56,458 nucleotides of DNA from Thermoplasmata archaeon (GCA_022750335.1 JAKIVX010000010.1:1-56458); one strand, 5' to 3'; positions 16,441 through 25,268 are shown, counted from the first letter of the stretch. Numbers and translations are program-made. Notes: generated from the letters alone by a model not told the origin.

Positions 16441-17747
16441 CCTCGACCTCGCCCGGCCCGCGCGAAGCCGGCCCGGAAGGCCCCCCGCGCCCGGGCGAGG
16501 TCGGCCGGCCGCATGGCGGCCGAGACGAACGTCGTTTCGAGAGCGGAGGGGGGCAGGTAGACGCCCCTGTCGAGGGCGGCGTGGAAGAATCGGGCGTAGC
16601 GGGTCCGGTCGGTCGCGAGCGCAGTCGGATAGTCCACGACCGGCCCGGGCGTGAAGAAGAGCCCCAACATCGAGCCCATCCGCTGGATGCGGAACCGGTG
16701 GACGTGGGCTTCCTCGGCGAGTCCTAGGAGTTCCTCCTCCAGCGCGGCGCCCGTCGACTCGAGGCGTCGATAGACCGACGGGGTCAGCCGGTCGAGCATC
16801 GCAGCCCCTGCGGCCATCGCTACGGGATGGCCCGACAGCGTGCCGGCTTGATAGACCGGACCCATCGGGGCGACCATCTCCATCACCTTCCGGCGACCCC
16901 CGTAGACGCCCACCGGCATCCCGCCTCCCACGACCTTACCGAGCGTCACCAGGTCCGCGGAGAGTCCGAGGGCGCCGTGGACCGTCCCGCGCCGGAGCCG
17001 GAAGCCGGTGATCACCTCGTCCGCGATCACGAGGGACCCGTGACGGTGCGCGACGGCGGAGACGGCGGGGAGGAACCCCTCCAGCGGGGAAACGACCCCC
17101 ATGTTGCCGGCGACGGGTTCGACGACGACCGCAGCGATGGACCCGCCTTGGCGCTCGAACAGTTCCGAGAGCCCCTCCACGTCGTTGTAGCGTGCGACGA
17201 GGGTCTCCTTCACGATCGACGAAGGAACACCGGCGGAGTCAGGCAGGGAGTGGGTCGCGACTCCGGAGCCGGCCCGGGCGAGCAAGCCGTCCGAGTGCCC
17301 GTGGTAACCGCCTTCGAACTTCACGACCTTGTCGCGGCCGGTGAACCCCCGGGCGACCCGGACCGCGCTCATCACCGCCTCGGTGCCCGAGCTGACGAAC
17401 CGAAGACGCTCGAGCTCGGGTGCGGCCCGACGTATGCGCTCGGCCAGTTCGTGCTCGAGTGGCGACGGGGCGCCGAACGTGAGCCCTCGGCTCGCGCTCT
17501 GGCGCACGGCGGAGACGACCGACGGCGGGGCATTCCCCAGGAGATTCGCTCCCCAGGAGCTGACGAGGTCGAGGTACGGCCGCCCGTCGACGTCTACGAG
17601 GTACGCCCCGCGGCCCCCCGCGAAGAATACGGGCGTCCCACCCACCCCCCGGAACGAGCGGACCGGGCTGTCGACCCCGCCGACCAGGACCCGGGCCGCC
17701 GTACGCCACTCGGCCCGCGAGCGGGGTCCGGGGGCGGTGGGGCTCAC
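16437..17747 (-). CDS. hemL: Glutamate-1-semialdehyde 2,1-aminomutase
   Basis: Converts glutamate-1-semialdehyde to 5-aminolevulinate with pyridoxal phosphate. The 436-residue protein has the class III aminotransferase layout: FVSSGTEAVMSAVRVARG, FEGGYHGHSDGLL, IADEVITGFR with D243, and the PLP lysine K271 in VTLGKVVGGGMPVG. GTGA overlaps chdC upstream and ATGA overlaps hemE downstream. With hemA it forms the C5 route to aminolevulinate. It is placed late in the operon although it acts second. Confidence 0.96.
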   Translation of the reverse strand: MSPTAPGPRSRAEWRTAARVLVGGVDSPVRSFRGVGGTPVFFAGGRGAYLVDVDGRPYLDLVSSWGANLLGNAPPSVVSAVRQSASRGLTFGAPSPLEHELAERIRRAAPELERLRFVSSGTEAVMSAVRVARGFTGRDKVVKFEGGYHGHSDGLLARAGSGVATHSLPDSAGVPSSIVKETLVARYNDVEGLSELFERQGGSIAAVVVEPVAGNMGVVSPLEGFLPAVSAVAHRHGSLVIADEVITGFRLRRGTVHGALGLSADLVTLGKVVGGGMPVGVYGGRRKVMEMVAPMGPVYQAGTLSGHPVAMAAGAAMLDRLTPSVYRRLESTGAALEEELLGLAEEAHVHRFRIQRMGSMLGLFFTPGPVVDYPTALATDRTRYARFFHAALDRGVYLPPSALETTFVSAAMRPADLARARGAFRAGFARAGRGRG

Positions 17748-18484
17748 GGCAGCCCTTCGGCAAGGTCGAGCATGCGGCGCGGGGACGTGAGGATGCAGGT
17801 GAAGATCGGGGTCTCCAGCGCGGTGTACCGACTCGCCTCGGTCGGACGGAGGTCGTTGACGAGATCGAGGAACTCAGCGGGGGTCTCCGCCTCGAAGGAA
17901 AGAATGAACTCCATATTGTCGATCCCGAACGAGTAGCCGGTGTGGATCTGGACCTTCGGGTACTTGTGGCCGATCCGGAAGTGCTCCCCCATGATCCGGC
18001 GTCGCTCCTCGAAGGGGAGGCCGTACCACTCCCGTTTCTTCACGAAGGGGTAGACGAACAGGTACGGCAGGTCGAACGGTCGACGTTGGCCGGTCGCCCC
18101 CTCGCCGCCGTGCGCATGGTCCCCCAGGTACTCGGATCGTCGCGCGAGACCGAGGTAGGAGTAGGCCGTGTCGAGGTATCCTCCGAGCGGGGTGCCGAAG
18201 AGGCGGGCATGGAATTCCTGGATCCCCCGGAGGTCGGGACCGATCGACCACACCAGGAAGTCGGTTCCGGCCTTCAGACCGACCAGCGAGTAGGTTCGCA
18301 CCAGGACGTCGGTCGGCGGATGGTCGAGGACGTCGACGAATCGCTCCTTCGCGACCTTTCGCTGATCGACCGGTAGGTTCCTCCACTCGGGACGGAGGTG
18401 GAAGAAGGTGTACTTCACAAAATCCCGCGGCTCCGCCGTCTCGCCGACGGACTCCCCGGTCGGCCCGGGGGGGTGGGTCGTCAT
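17744..18484 (-). CDS. chdC: Coproheme decarboxylase (HemQ), chlorite dismutase family
   Basis: A 246-residue member of the chlorite dismutase superfamily with HemQ features. It should decarboxylate coproheme to heme b, the last step of the coproporphyrin-dependent pathway. Family markers are LVWSIGPDLRGIQEFHARLF, the catalytic tyrosine region YLFVYPFVKKREWY (Y145), MGEHFRIGHKYP with H168 as the candidate proximal heme ligand, the YSFGIDNMEFILSFE strand and the C-terminal TEASRYTALETPIFT. The start is ATG 18484, overlapping the hemB stop as ATGA; the open frame upstream is a shadow of hemB. Its position inside the heme operon supports HemQ over true chlorite dismutase. Confidence 0.92.
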   Translation of the reverse strand: MTTHPPGPTGESVGETAEPRDFVKYTFFHLRPEWRNLPVDQRKVAKERFVDVLDHPPTDVLVRTYSLVGLKAGTDFLVWSIGPDLRGIQEFHARLFGTPLGGYLDTAYSYLGLARRSEYLGDHAHGGEGATGQRRPFDLPYLFVYPFVKKREWYGLPFEERRRIMGEHFRIGHKYPKVQIHTGYSFGIDNMEFILSFEAETPAEFLDLVNDLRPTEASRYTALETPIFTCILTSPRRMLDLAEGLP

Positions 18485-19500
18485 CGACCCTCCCGAGTCC
18501 GACGGGCAACGTCGCGAGCGAAGTAGGTGACGATCACGTCGGCGCCGGCCCGTCGGATCGCTCCGAGGGTCTCCCGGACCGCCGCGTCCTCGTCGATGAT
18601 CCCGCGGTCCGCCCCGGCCTTCAGGAGGGCATACTCCCCGCTGACCTGGAAGGCCGCCAGCGGGAGGGAGAATCGCTCCCGGGCCCGGGCGAGCAGGTCG
18701 AGGCTGGTGAGGGCCGGTTTCACCATGAGGAGGTCCGCGCCCTCGGCCAGATCCAGGGCCATCTCGCGAAGTGCCTCGCGTCCGTTCCGTGGGTCCATCT
18801 GGTAACTGCGCCGGTCTCCGAACGCCGGGGTCGATCGCTCCACGTCGCGGAACGGTCCGTAGAACGCCGACGCGTGCTTGGTCGAGTACGCCCATAGGAC
18901 GGTCGCTTCGTGCCCGGTCGCGTCGAGGGTGGCCCGGATCCGTCCGACTTGTCCGTCCATCATCGCGCTCGGGGCGACGACGTCGGCCCCCGCCTCTGCA
19001 TGGGCGAGCGCCACTTGGCCCAGCCGCTCGCAGGTGGCGTCGTTCGCGATCTCCCCGTTGCGGACCACACCGCAGTGTCCGTGCGACGTGTAGGCGCAGA
19101 GGCAAACGTCGGTCGCCACTACGAGCCCTGGAGCAGTCCGCTTCAGTGCGCGCACGGCCTCGGGGATCAGGCCGTCGCGGGCCCAAGCCTCCCGCCCATC
19201 CGGGAACTTCTTCCGCGCGAGGCCGAACAAGAGCACGGAACGGATCCCCTCCGCCTCGAGGTCGCGCCCCAGGGCGGCGAGGTTCCCGACCGTGTACTGC
19301 TCGATCCCGGGCATCGAGGGAACAGGCCGGGGTTCCCCCCGACCCGGTCGGACAAAGAGGGGGTAGGTCAGTCGTCGGACCTCGAGGTCGGTCTCCGCCA
19401 CCCACTCGCGCAGCGCCGCGGTCCGCCGGAGCCGTCGCGGGCGGGCGCGGAACGTCCCGGCGGAGTCGTCCTCCGCGTACCGAATCCTACGGCCCGACAT
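18481..19500 (-). CDS. hemB: Porphobilinogen synthase (5-aminolevulinate dehydratase)
   Basis: Condenses two 5-aminolevulinate molecules to porphobilinogen. The 339-residue protein has the zinc-site cysteines C133, C135 and C143 in DVCLCAYTSHGHCG, so it is the Zn-type enzyme, and the two Schiff-base lysines K208 (WAYSTKHASAFYGPF) and K261 (LLMVKPAL). Its ATG overlaps the end of hemD by 14 bases and its stop overlaps chdC by four. Confidence 0.96.
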   Translation of the reverse strand: MSGRRIRYAEDDSAGTFRARPRRLRRTAALREWVAETDLEVRRLTYPLFVRPGRGEPRPVPSMPGIEQYTVGNLAALGRDLEAEGIRSVLLFGLARKKFPDGREAWARDGLIPEAVRALKRTAPGLVVATDVCLCAYTSHGHCGVVRNGEIANDATCERLGQVALAHAEAGADVVAPSAMMDGQVGRIRATLDATGHEATVLWAYSTKHASAFYGPFRDVERSTPAFGDRRSYQMDPRNGREALREMALDLAEGADLLMVKPALTSLDLLARARERFSLPLAAFQVSGEYALLKAGADRGIIDEDAAVRETLGAIRRAGADVIVTYFARDVARRTREGR

Positions 19501-20254
19501 GGTCCAGCTCTCTCAGCAGGCGTCGGGTAAATCGTTGTGTCGTCGTGACCGGCACGACCGACACCCGCCGAACACCGAGGCCGATGGCCGCTCGCCGGGA
19601 TCGCTCGCCCAGGACTACCAGGGTGGCCGTGTCCCGCAAGCGGTTCCACGTCGGGGCCGGGAGCCCGTGGGAGAGGGAGGCCAGGGAGGACGGACTGGTG
19701 GCGACCCATAGCGTGGCGGCGGCCAGACGCCGACGATCCCGAGCCGTCAGAAGGGTCGCCGATGCGACGCGATAGACCACGACGTCGGACACGCGATGTC
19801 CCATTCGGCGAAGCGAGCGCGCCAACCCCGGTCCGGCCCGGTCGGACCGGAAATAGAGGATGGTGCGGGGTTCGGTCCGGCGGAGCGCTCGCGCGAGGGC
19901 CGGCGTCCCCGCCAGGCGCGGCCGTCGGACTACGCGGACTCCGGCCTCTCGCAGGGCAGCGGCCGTGCCCGGGCCGACGGCCCAGAACTCGCAGGACCGG
20001 ACCCTGGGTCCCGAGGTCCGGAGCCATGGAACGACGCCCGCCGCGACGCCGGTCCGGCTGGTCGCCACCACCGTGTCGAACGTCCGGCCTCGCATTATGC
20101 GCGAACGCCAGTGTTCGGGGGGAACCGGCGAGAACTCGAGCGTGGAAATCCGGGCCACGCGCACCCCGGCACGCTCGAGTTGCGTATCGATCCCCGCCAA
20201 TGTGCCGGCGGCCGACAGCAGGGCGATGGTCCGGTTCGGTCGAACGGGCGCCAT
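19487..20254 (-). CDS. hemD: Uroporphyrinogen III synthase
   Basis: Cyclises hydroxymethylbilane with inversion of ring D to give uroporphyrinogen III. HemD sequences are poorly conserved; support comes from the two-domain Rossmann-like layout, ATSRTGVAAGVV, FWAVGPGTAAALREAGVRVV and LYFRSDRAGPGLARSLRRMG, VVVYRV, and the LWVATSPSSLASL segment, all characteristic of the family, plus its place between hemC and hemB. ATG 20254 begins four bases after the hemC stop and gives 255 residues, the normal length. The protein is unusually arginine-rich. Confidence 0.85.
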   Translation of the reverse strand: MAPVRPNRTIALLSAAGTLAGIDTQLERAGVRVARISTLEFSPVPPEHWRSRIMRGRTFDTVVATSRTGVAAGVVPWLRTSGPRVRSCEFWAVGPGTAAALREAGVRVVRRPRLAGTPALARALRRTEPRTILYFRSDRAGPGLARSLRRMGHRVSDVVVYRVASATLLTARDRRRLAAATLWVATSPSSLASLSHGLPAPTWNRLRDTATLVVLGERSRRAAIGLGVRRVSVVPVTTTQRFTRRLLRELDHVGP

Positions 20255-20258
20255 GGCC

Positions 20259-21167
20259 CTACGTCCGCGCGGGCGAGCGGAGCGCGAGCGCCCCCCGCTC
20301 CAGCAGCCCGCGACCCAGCGACTGGCCGATGCCCGCCGCGCGGGCCACGGGTCCGGAGCGGCGGCCCCGCAGGCGGATCGACCCGTCGAGAGTGAGGACC
20401 TCACCGGTCACCGAGAGTGTTCGGCCCCGCAGCGTCGCGAGCGCTGCGAGCGGGACTTGGCAATCCCCTCCGAGCTCGGCGGAGAACGTCCGCTCTGCGT
20501 CGACGCACCAGTGTGTGGGAGCGTGATCGATGTGGCGGACGGCGCGCACGATCGAGGGTTCGTCCGCGCGGGCCAGGACGGCCAGGGCTCCCTGGGCCGG
20601 AGCGGGTAGGAAGCTCGTGGGCGGCAGCACCCGACCGATCTCGGAGGCCCGGCCGAGCCGGGAGATCCCGGCGACAGCTAGAATGGCCGCGTCAATCGTT
20701 CCCGAGCGCACGAGCCCGAGGCGCGTGTCGACGTTCCCCCGGATCTCCACCACCGAAAGGTCCGGGCGCCAACGCAACAGCTGGGCGCGCCGCCGCAGGC
20801 TGCTCGACCCGACCCGGGCACCCGGAGGGAGGCGTTCCGGCCGGAGGTGTCCCCCCACGACCAGACAGTCTCGGGGGTCCGCTCGGGGAGGGCACGCGGC
20901 GAGCACGAAGCGTGGGTCGAGCTCGGCGGGCAGGTCCTTCGCGCTGTGCACGGCGAGGTCGATCGCGCCGGTGGCCAGGGCGCGGTCGATCGCGTCGGTG
21001 TAGTCCGTCGACCCTCCGGGTCCGCGGTTCCGATCCCCGCTCGTATCGATCGGAGTGGGAACGAACCGGCGGGTCGGCATGACCTGGCGGAGGAGTTGGA
21101 GCACGAGGTCGGTCTGGGCTCGGGCGAGGGGGCTTCGCCGGGTGCCGACCCGGACCGGCGTCGTCAC
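20259..21167 (-). CDS. hemC: Hydroxymethylbilane synthase (porphobilinogen deaminase)
   Basis: Polymerises four porphobilinogens into hydroxymethylbilane. A 302-residue protein with the N-terminal GTRRSPLARAQTDLV, the substrate-site DLAVHSAKDLP, the arginine-rich SSSLRRRAQL, the FLPAPAQGALAV loop and C236 in LGGDCQVPL, which carries the dipyrromethane cofactor. The GTG start overlaps the hemA stop as GTGA. Confidence 0.95.
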   Translation of the reverse strand: MTTPVRVGTRRSPLARAQTDLVLQLLRQVMPTRRFVPTPIDTSGDRNRGPGGSTDYTDAIDRALATGAIDLAVHSAKDLPAELDPRFVLAACPPRADPRDCLVVGGHLRPERLPPGARVGSSSLRRRAQLLRWRPDLSVVEIRGNVDTRLGLVRSGTIDAAILAVAGISRLGRASEIGRVLPPTSFLPAPAQGALAVLARADEPSIVRAVRHIDHAPTHWCVDAERTFSAELGGDCQVPLAALATLRGRTLSVTGEVLTLDGSIRLRGRRSGPVARAAGIGQSLGRGLLERGALALRSPART

Positions 21168-22447
21168 GGGTCGTCGGGTTCGGGCCGGAGGAGCTCGAAG
21201 GCGAGCCGCCGCTCCTGGTCGCCGTCCGGTCCCGAGGGAAGCGACCGGATGCGACGCGCCGGTGGTACCAGCAGGCGGGTAACGAGGCGGTGCGTGAGGC
21301 GGTCAATGGCCTGCTCCTGATCCGAGGTGAGGTTCCCCCAGTACCGGCGGGCGTTCGCGAGCTCGGCCTGTCGCACATCTTCCGCGGACCGAAGCCACGC
21401 GTCGACCCACGACCTTTGTAGGTCTCGGTCGAGCTCGTCAGAGAACGTGCGAGCCAACGTCTCCACTCGGGCCTCCTGCTCCACGTCAGACCGGGACGGG
21501 TGCGATCGTGCGTGCAACGAGGCGAGGTCGATGAGCCGGACGTTGGGGAGCCCGCGGACGTCGGGGTCGATGTTGCGCGGCACGCCGAGGTCGACCAGAA
21601 CCAACGGGCGGTCGCGTGGGAGTTGGGCGGCGTCCAGGCACGCGACCCCGGATTTCACCGCCGTGACGACCGCGTCGGCGACCTGCAACTCTTCGGCGAG
21701 TCGCTCCCACGGCACCGGGTGGGCCCCCGTGGCGCGCAGGAACTCCCCCGGCGGGGCCCGGTGATGGAACAGTACCGTCACCTCGGCGGCGGTGGCAAGA
21801 CCTTCCGCCACCTGACGGCCGACCGCCCCCGCGCCGACAATGAGGACCCGGGGGTTCGGTCGATCGATCGTCTCCAACAGCGCCGCGACGGCCACAGAGG
21901 CCACCGATTGCGTCGGGGAACCCGAGGGGGCCACCTGTTCAGCCGCCTCGACCGCCGCCGACAACAGCGCGGACAGGACCGGCCGTGGGTGGCGACCTTG
22001 GACGGATCGCTGGGCCGTGCGTACCTGCTGGCGGACTTCGACCTCTCCGAGCGCAAGGGATTCCCGGCCCGCGGCCACCCGGAAGAGATGGTGGACGAGC
22101 TCCCCGCCACTCCGTACCTGCCACGAATCGGGTGGGCCCGGGAGGATTTCCAGCCACCGCTCGACCTCGGCGGTCGAACGCACCAGGAGGAGGAGCTCGA
22201 CGCGATGACAGGTCGTGAGTAGGGTCGCTTCTTCAGTCCCCTCGAATCCGGCTAACCAGGCCCGGAGCTGGTCCCGGGTGAGCGAGCGCGCCCGAACTTC
22301 CAGCTCGTCGAGCGAGTTGTTTCCGAGGCTCGAGGCGATCCCTGCCAAGAGGAGCGGGGAAGGGACGGGCTCGGCCGCGAGGGGCGTGCTGGCCCGGTCC
22401 GAAACTGCCTCCGTTCTGCTGGGATCTGAGGATGCAATAGCGGTCAA
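21164..22447 (-). CDS. hemA: Glutamyl-tRNA reductase
   Basis: Reduces glutamyl-tRNA(Glu) to glutamate-1-semialdehyde with NADPH, the first committed step. The 427-residue protein has the catalytic cysteine C80 in LLTTCHRVELLL, the LALGEVEVRQQV active-site helix, a Rossmann NADPH motif (VLIVGAGAVGRQVAEGLA) and a C-terminal dimerisation helix region. An N-terminal extension of about 30 residues before PLLLAGIASS is low-complexity. The start is TTG, supported by GAGG six bases upstream and a TATA-like TTAA that leaves a leader of about 16 bases. It is the first gene of the eight-gene operon. Confidence 0.94.
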   Translation of the reverse strand: MTAIASSDPSRTEAVSDRASTPLAAEPVPSPLLLAGIASSLGNNSLDELEVRARSLTRDQLRAWLAGFEGTEEATLLTTCHRVELLLLVRSTAEVERWLEILPGPPDSWQVRSGGELVHHLFRVAAGRESLALGEVEVRQQVRTAQRSVQGRHPRPVLSALLSAAVEAAEQVAPSGSPTQSVASVAVAALLETIDRPNPRVLIVGAGAVGRQVAEGLATAAEVTVLFHHRAPPGEFLRATGAHPVPWERLAEELQVADAVVTAVKSGVACLDAAQLPRDRPLVLVDLGVPRNIDPDVRGLPNVRLIDLASLHARSHPSRSDVEQEARVETLARTFSDELDRDLQRSWVDAWLRSAEDVRQAELANARRYWGNLTSDQEQAIDRLTHRLVTRLLVPPARRIRSLPSGPDGDQERRLAFELLRPEPDDP

Positions 22448-22482
22448 GGGAGGCCTCTGGGCAATCGGAATTGGACCGACCG

Positions 22483-22493
22483 GGGGGTTAATG
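22483..22493 (-). promoter_or_regulatory. Promoter of the heme operon
   Basis: On the minus strand CCATTAACCCC, with the TTAA at 22488-22491, predicts transcription start near 22463, about 16 bases before the hemA TTG. The same 11-mer is used before the response regulator at 3031. No separate operator is obvious. Confidence 0.4.
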
Positions 22494-22585
22494 GCAAGAC
22501 GTACGAACCCCCGGGGCGGAGGACCGTCTTACCGACCTGGCGGTGAGGAGGTCCGCCGCGATCGTCCGCGTTCGACGGGTCCCTG

Positions 22586-23326
22586 TTAGAGGAGCGTCGA
22601 GCCGGTGATCGAGGTGTCGTTGACGAAGCCGTACACGCCCAGACCCCGACCGGTGCCGGCGAGCGACTCGTTGGTGACCAGGATCAGCGCGGACGCGTTC
22701 TCGATCGGAATATTGGACGGTCCCGGAGCCACCGAGGCCCACCCCCCGTCCACCGTGAACGTGAGCAGGTTCGTTCCGCTCGGTGCGGCAAGGACCAGGT
22801 ACCAGAGCGCCCCTGTATCCGGCGGGGCCCCCCCGCACGGGTTCGTGGGCGTCGCATTCGCCACGGCCGACGGGTCGCCGATGGCGTCGCCGTCCCCGAT
22901 CTCGTAGAGCCGCACGTAGACCTCGCCGGACGTGAGCGGTCGGGTAGAGTTGGTCCACGGGATGCGCTCGGTGTACGCCGTCCCTCCCAAGCCGCACGTC
23001 ACCTCACCCGTCGAGGAGGTTCCGAGATGCACGACGATGGTCGGACCCGGGGGCGGGAAGTTGTACGGGGAGGAGCCGAACGGATGATAGGTCGCGACCG
23101 TGAGCAACGCCCCGACCAGGATGACCACGACCAGGAAGACCCCCAGCCGCTCGCGCCGATCGCTCCGGCGCTGGGACTGCGCTTCCCGAAAGGATCGGGC
23201 GCGGCCTCCGAGGCCGCCGGGAGCCGGCGCACCGCCGGTCCGAGGCGGAGCGACCGGGGAGCCGGGGGGACCGGCGGGCGGTGGGGGGCGGGCGGCGGAG
23301 GGGTTACTTGGGTTCGGGGCGCTCAT
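22586..23326 (-). CDS. Membrane-anchored surface protein of the ABC operon
   Basis: A 246-residue protein of no recognised family. Residues 1-60 are a Pro/Gly/Ala-rich cytoplasmic tail ending in a basic stretch (REAQSQRRSDRRERL), followed by one membrane segment GVFLVVVILVGALLTVATY. The remaining 165 residues would lie outside and are rich in N-glycosylation sequons (NST, NES, NAS, NDT). Two cysteines (TCGLGG and NPCGGA) may bond. The start ATG 23326 overlaps the ATPase stop as ATGA, so it is co-translated with the exporter and may be an accessory of it or its cargo. Confidence 0.65.
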   Translation of the reverse strand: MSAPNPSNPSAARPPPPAGPPGSPVAPPRTGGAPAPGGLGGRARSFREAQSQRRSDRRERLGVFLVVVILVGALLTVATYHPFGSSPYNFPPPGPTIVVHLGTSSTGEVTCGLGGTAYTERIPWTNSTRPLTSGEVYVRLYEIGDGDAIGDPSAVANATPTNPCGGAPPDTGALWYLVLAAPSGTNLLTFTVDGGWASVAPGPSNIPIENASALILVTNESLAGTGRGLGVYGFVNDTSITGSTLL

Positions 23327-24252
23327 GCGTTGTCCGCGGTCGGGGGGATCAGTTCGAGGTAGGCGTCCTCGAGGACGAGGGTAGTCGGGGCGAACTGGAC
23401 CACCGGCGCCAGGCCCTGACACCGTTCCAACAGCCGGATCCGGGTCGCATCGCTCCCGTCGAAGGAGATCCTCCACCGGCGCTCGGAGATCGGAGTGACG
23501 GCCCCGCCGACGTCGGCGAGCGCCGTGGCCGACTCGGGGGCGACCGGCCGGGCGAACTCGACATCGACCTGCCGGGAACGGATCCGTCCCGCGACCCGGT
23601 CGACCCGGTCGTCGAGCAGGATGCGGCCCCGATCGAGGAAGACCACCCGGTCGCAGACCTCGGTCACTTCGAGCATCTGGTGCGAGCTCAGCAGCACGAG
23701 GTGATCCCGCTTCAGTCGATTCAGGAGGTGACGGACGAGCACACGCTCGGCCGGGTCGAGTCCGCTGGTCGGTTCGTCCAGGAGCAGCACCGACGGGTCC
23801 CCCATCAACGTGGCGGCGAGGGCCACCCGCTGCCGCTGTCCCTTCGATAGGCCGCCGATGCGCTGGCCGAGCGGCGGGAGGTCGAGGAGCTCGTGGCATC
23901 GGTCGACCTCCCGGTCGACGTCGTCCCGGGTGAGACCCCGGAGCCGGCCGACCGCGTCCAGCGCCTCGAGGACGTTCAGCGTGGGGTACGGCTCTGGGGT
24001 CTCGATGAGGGCCCCGACGTCCCACAGGGCGCCCTTCCGGTCGACCATCGGGTCGACCCCGTTGAGGAAGGCGTGCCCACGGGACGGTCGCAGGAGCCCG
24101 ACGAGCAACTTCAACGTCGTGGTCTTGCCGGCGCCGTTGGGCCCGAGGTAGCCGACCGCGCCCGCGCCATCGAAGCGGAACGAGAGGGAGTCGAGGACCG
24201 GGGGCCCGGTGCGGAAGGATTTGGATAGGGAGGAGACCTCGATCGAACCCAT
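23323..24252 (-). CDS. ABC transporter ATP-binding protein (ABC-2 type)
   Basis: A 309-residue ATPase with Walker A GPNGAGKTT (residues 38-46), signature LSKGQRQRVALAATL, Walker B VLLLDEPTSGLDPAE and switch histidine in LLSSHQMLEVTEVCD. The ALIETPEPYPTLNVLEAL segment after the Q-loop region is typical of ABC-2 exporters of the Nat/Ccm type. A regulatory C-terminal extension of about 85 residues follows. It lies three bases after the permease gene and overlaps the surface protein gene. Substrate unknown; drug, lipid, peptide or glycan export are all possible. Confidence 0.92.
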   Translation of the reverse strand: MGSIEVSSLSKSFRTGPPVLDSLSFRFDGAGAVGYLGPNGAGKTTTLKLLVGLLRPSRGHAFLNGVDPMVDRKGALWDVGALIETPEPYPTLNVLEALDAVGRLRGLTRDDVDREVDRCHELLDLPPLGQRIGGLSKGQRQRVALAATLMGDPSVLLLDEPTSGLDPAERVLVRHLLNRLKRDHLVLLSSHQMLEVTEVCDRVVFLDRGRILLDDRVDRVAGRIRSRQVDVEFARPVAPESATALADVGGAVTPISERRWRISFDGSDATRIRLLERCQGLAPVVQFAPTTLVLEDAYLELIPPTADNA

Positions 24253-24255
24253 GGA

Positions 24256-25179
24256 TCACCCGGTGGACTCCTGGCGCTGGTAGAGGTAGGCGCTGAACGG
24301 CAGGAACACGGCGAGGTACGCGACCATGATGGCCAGCCCTTCGCTCGCGGTGGCCGACCAGATGGTGTAGAACTGGTCCTCGCCGAGCGGGATGAGCTGC
24401 ACGTGGACGAAGTCGGTGTCGAGGATCGCGGCCATCGTCCCGCCCGCATAGCTCAGCGACCACCAGGGCTCGACCCCCGCGAGCTCGACGACTGATTGGA
24501 GGGTGGTGAACCCGACGTAGAGGACGAGGACGGTGATCAGGACGCCCGCGGACGGGGAGCGGACGAAGGCACTCACGCAAAAGGCGACGCTCAACGCGGC
24601 CAGGGTGAAGAGCGCGGCTGCCCCGAGCGATTCGACCAGGGCGCCCCACGGGATCGTTCCGGCCCCGAAGAAGTAGATCGCCCCGATCGTGCCGATGAGA
24701 TAGTAGACCCCGACGATCGCGACGGCGAGGAGCGTCGCCGCCGTGTACCGCCCCGCGAGCAGCACCGACCGTCGGACGGGAAGGACCAGGATGTAGTAGC
24801 CCGCGCCCGTCGAGAAGTCGACGCTCAGCGCGTCCCCCCCGAAGAATGCGGCGGCGAGGACGACCCAGAGCCCGGTATTGGCGAGGAAGTTGCTGAGGTA
24901 TTCGGAGCTGCGGAAGAGTTGCGCCACCCGGACCGCGCCGGTCCCGGCATCGATCTCGAACGCGAGGGTCAGCACCGAGATCAGGACGACGAACCCAAGG
25001 AGCCCCAGGAACCGGTAGGTTCGGACGTAGTGCTCCAGCTGGTTGACCGTGACGACGCGCCACTGTTCGAAGTCCGATACCCGACGTCGGGACGCGGTCC
25101 GGGATTCAGCCGAAACGGATGGGGCCGTTCCCCCTACAGTCGCCACGTGGTCGATCACCGTTGGTCCGCCCGACGCCAT
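24256..25179 (-). CDS. ABC-2 type permease
   Basis: A 307-residue membrane protein with six hydrophobic segments, starting with FLGLLGFVVLISVLTLAFEI and ending with IMVAYLAVFLPFSAYLY. The loop FSTGAGYYILVLPVRRSVLLAGRY (about residues 120-143) is the hallmark of ABC-2 permeases in which the coupling region follows TM2. A soluble N-terminal part of about 45 residues precedes the first helix. It is the first gene of the operon with the ATPase and the surface protein. A TATA box at 25261-25268 predicts a leader of about 60 bases containing a perfect dyad. Confidence 0.85.
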   Translation of the reverse strand: MASGGPTVIDHVATVGGTAPSVSAESRTASRRRVSDFEQWRVVTVNQLEHYVRTYRFLGLLGFVVLISVLTLAFEIDAGTGAVRVAQLFRSSEYLSNFLANTGLWVVLAAAFFGGDALSVDFSTGAGYYILVLPVRRSVLLAGRYTAATLLAVAIVGVYYLIGTIGAIYFFGAGTIPWGALVESLGAAALFTLAALSVAFCVSAFVRSPSAGVLITVLVLYVGFTTLQSVVELAGVEPWWSLSYAGGTMAAILDTDFVHVQLIPLGEDQFYTIWSATASEGLAIMVAYLAVFLPFSAYLYQRQESTG

Positions 25180-25197
25180 CTCTCCCTTCGGACCCCA

Positions 25198-25212
25198 CGA
25201 GGGACTCCCTCG
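25198..25212. promoter_or_regulatory. Perfect dyad in the leader of the ABC operon
   Basis: CGAGGGA-C-TCCCTCG has 7-base arms and a one-base centre. It lies between the predicted TATA box and the permease start codon, where an archaeal repressor would block transcription. Function is inferred from symmetry and position. Confidence 0.35.
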
Positions 25213-25260
25213 AAGTCCGCGCGTGGCCTGGTGGGTGGACAGTCTAGCCGCCCCTCCGGG

Positions 25261-25268
25261 CTTAAATC
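25261..25268 (-). promoter_or_regulatory. TATA box of the ABC operon
   Basis: Read on the minus strand this is GATTTAAG, predicting transcription start near 25238 and a leader of about 60 bases before the permease ATG. Confidence 0.4.

Noticed and set aside
17744-18484. True chlorite dismutase
   Set aside because: The gene is locked in a heme operon by stop-start overlaps and carries the HemQ-like YPFVK tyrosine segment, so coproheme decarboxylase is the better reading.
22586-25063. Single 825-residue minus-strand frame
   Set aside because: Only its last 246 codons are real; the rest is a GC-driven shadow over the ABC ATPase and permease genes, full of Arg/Pro/Gly.
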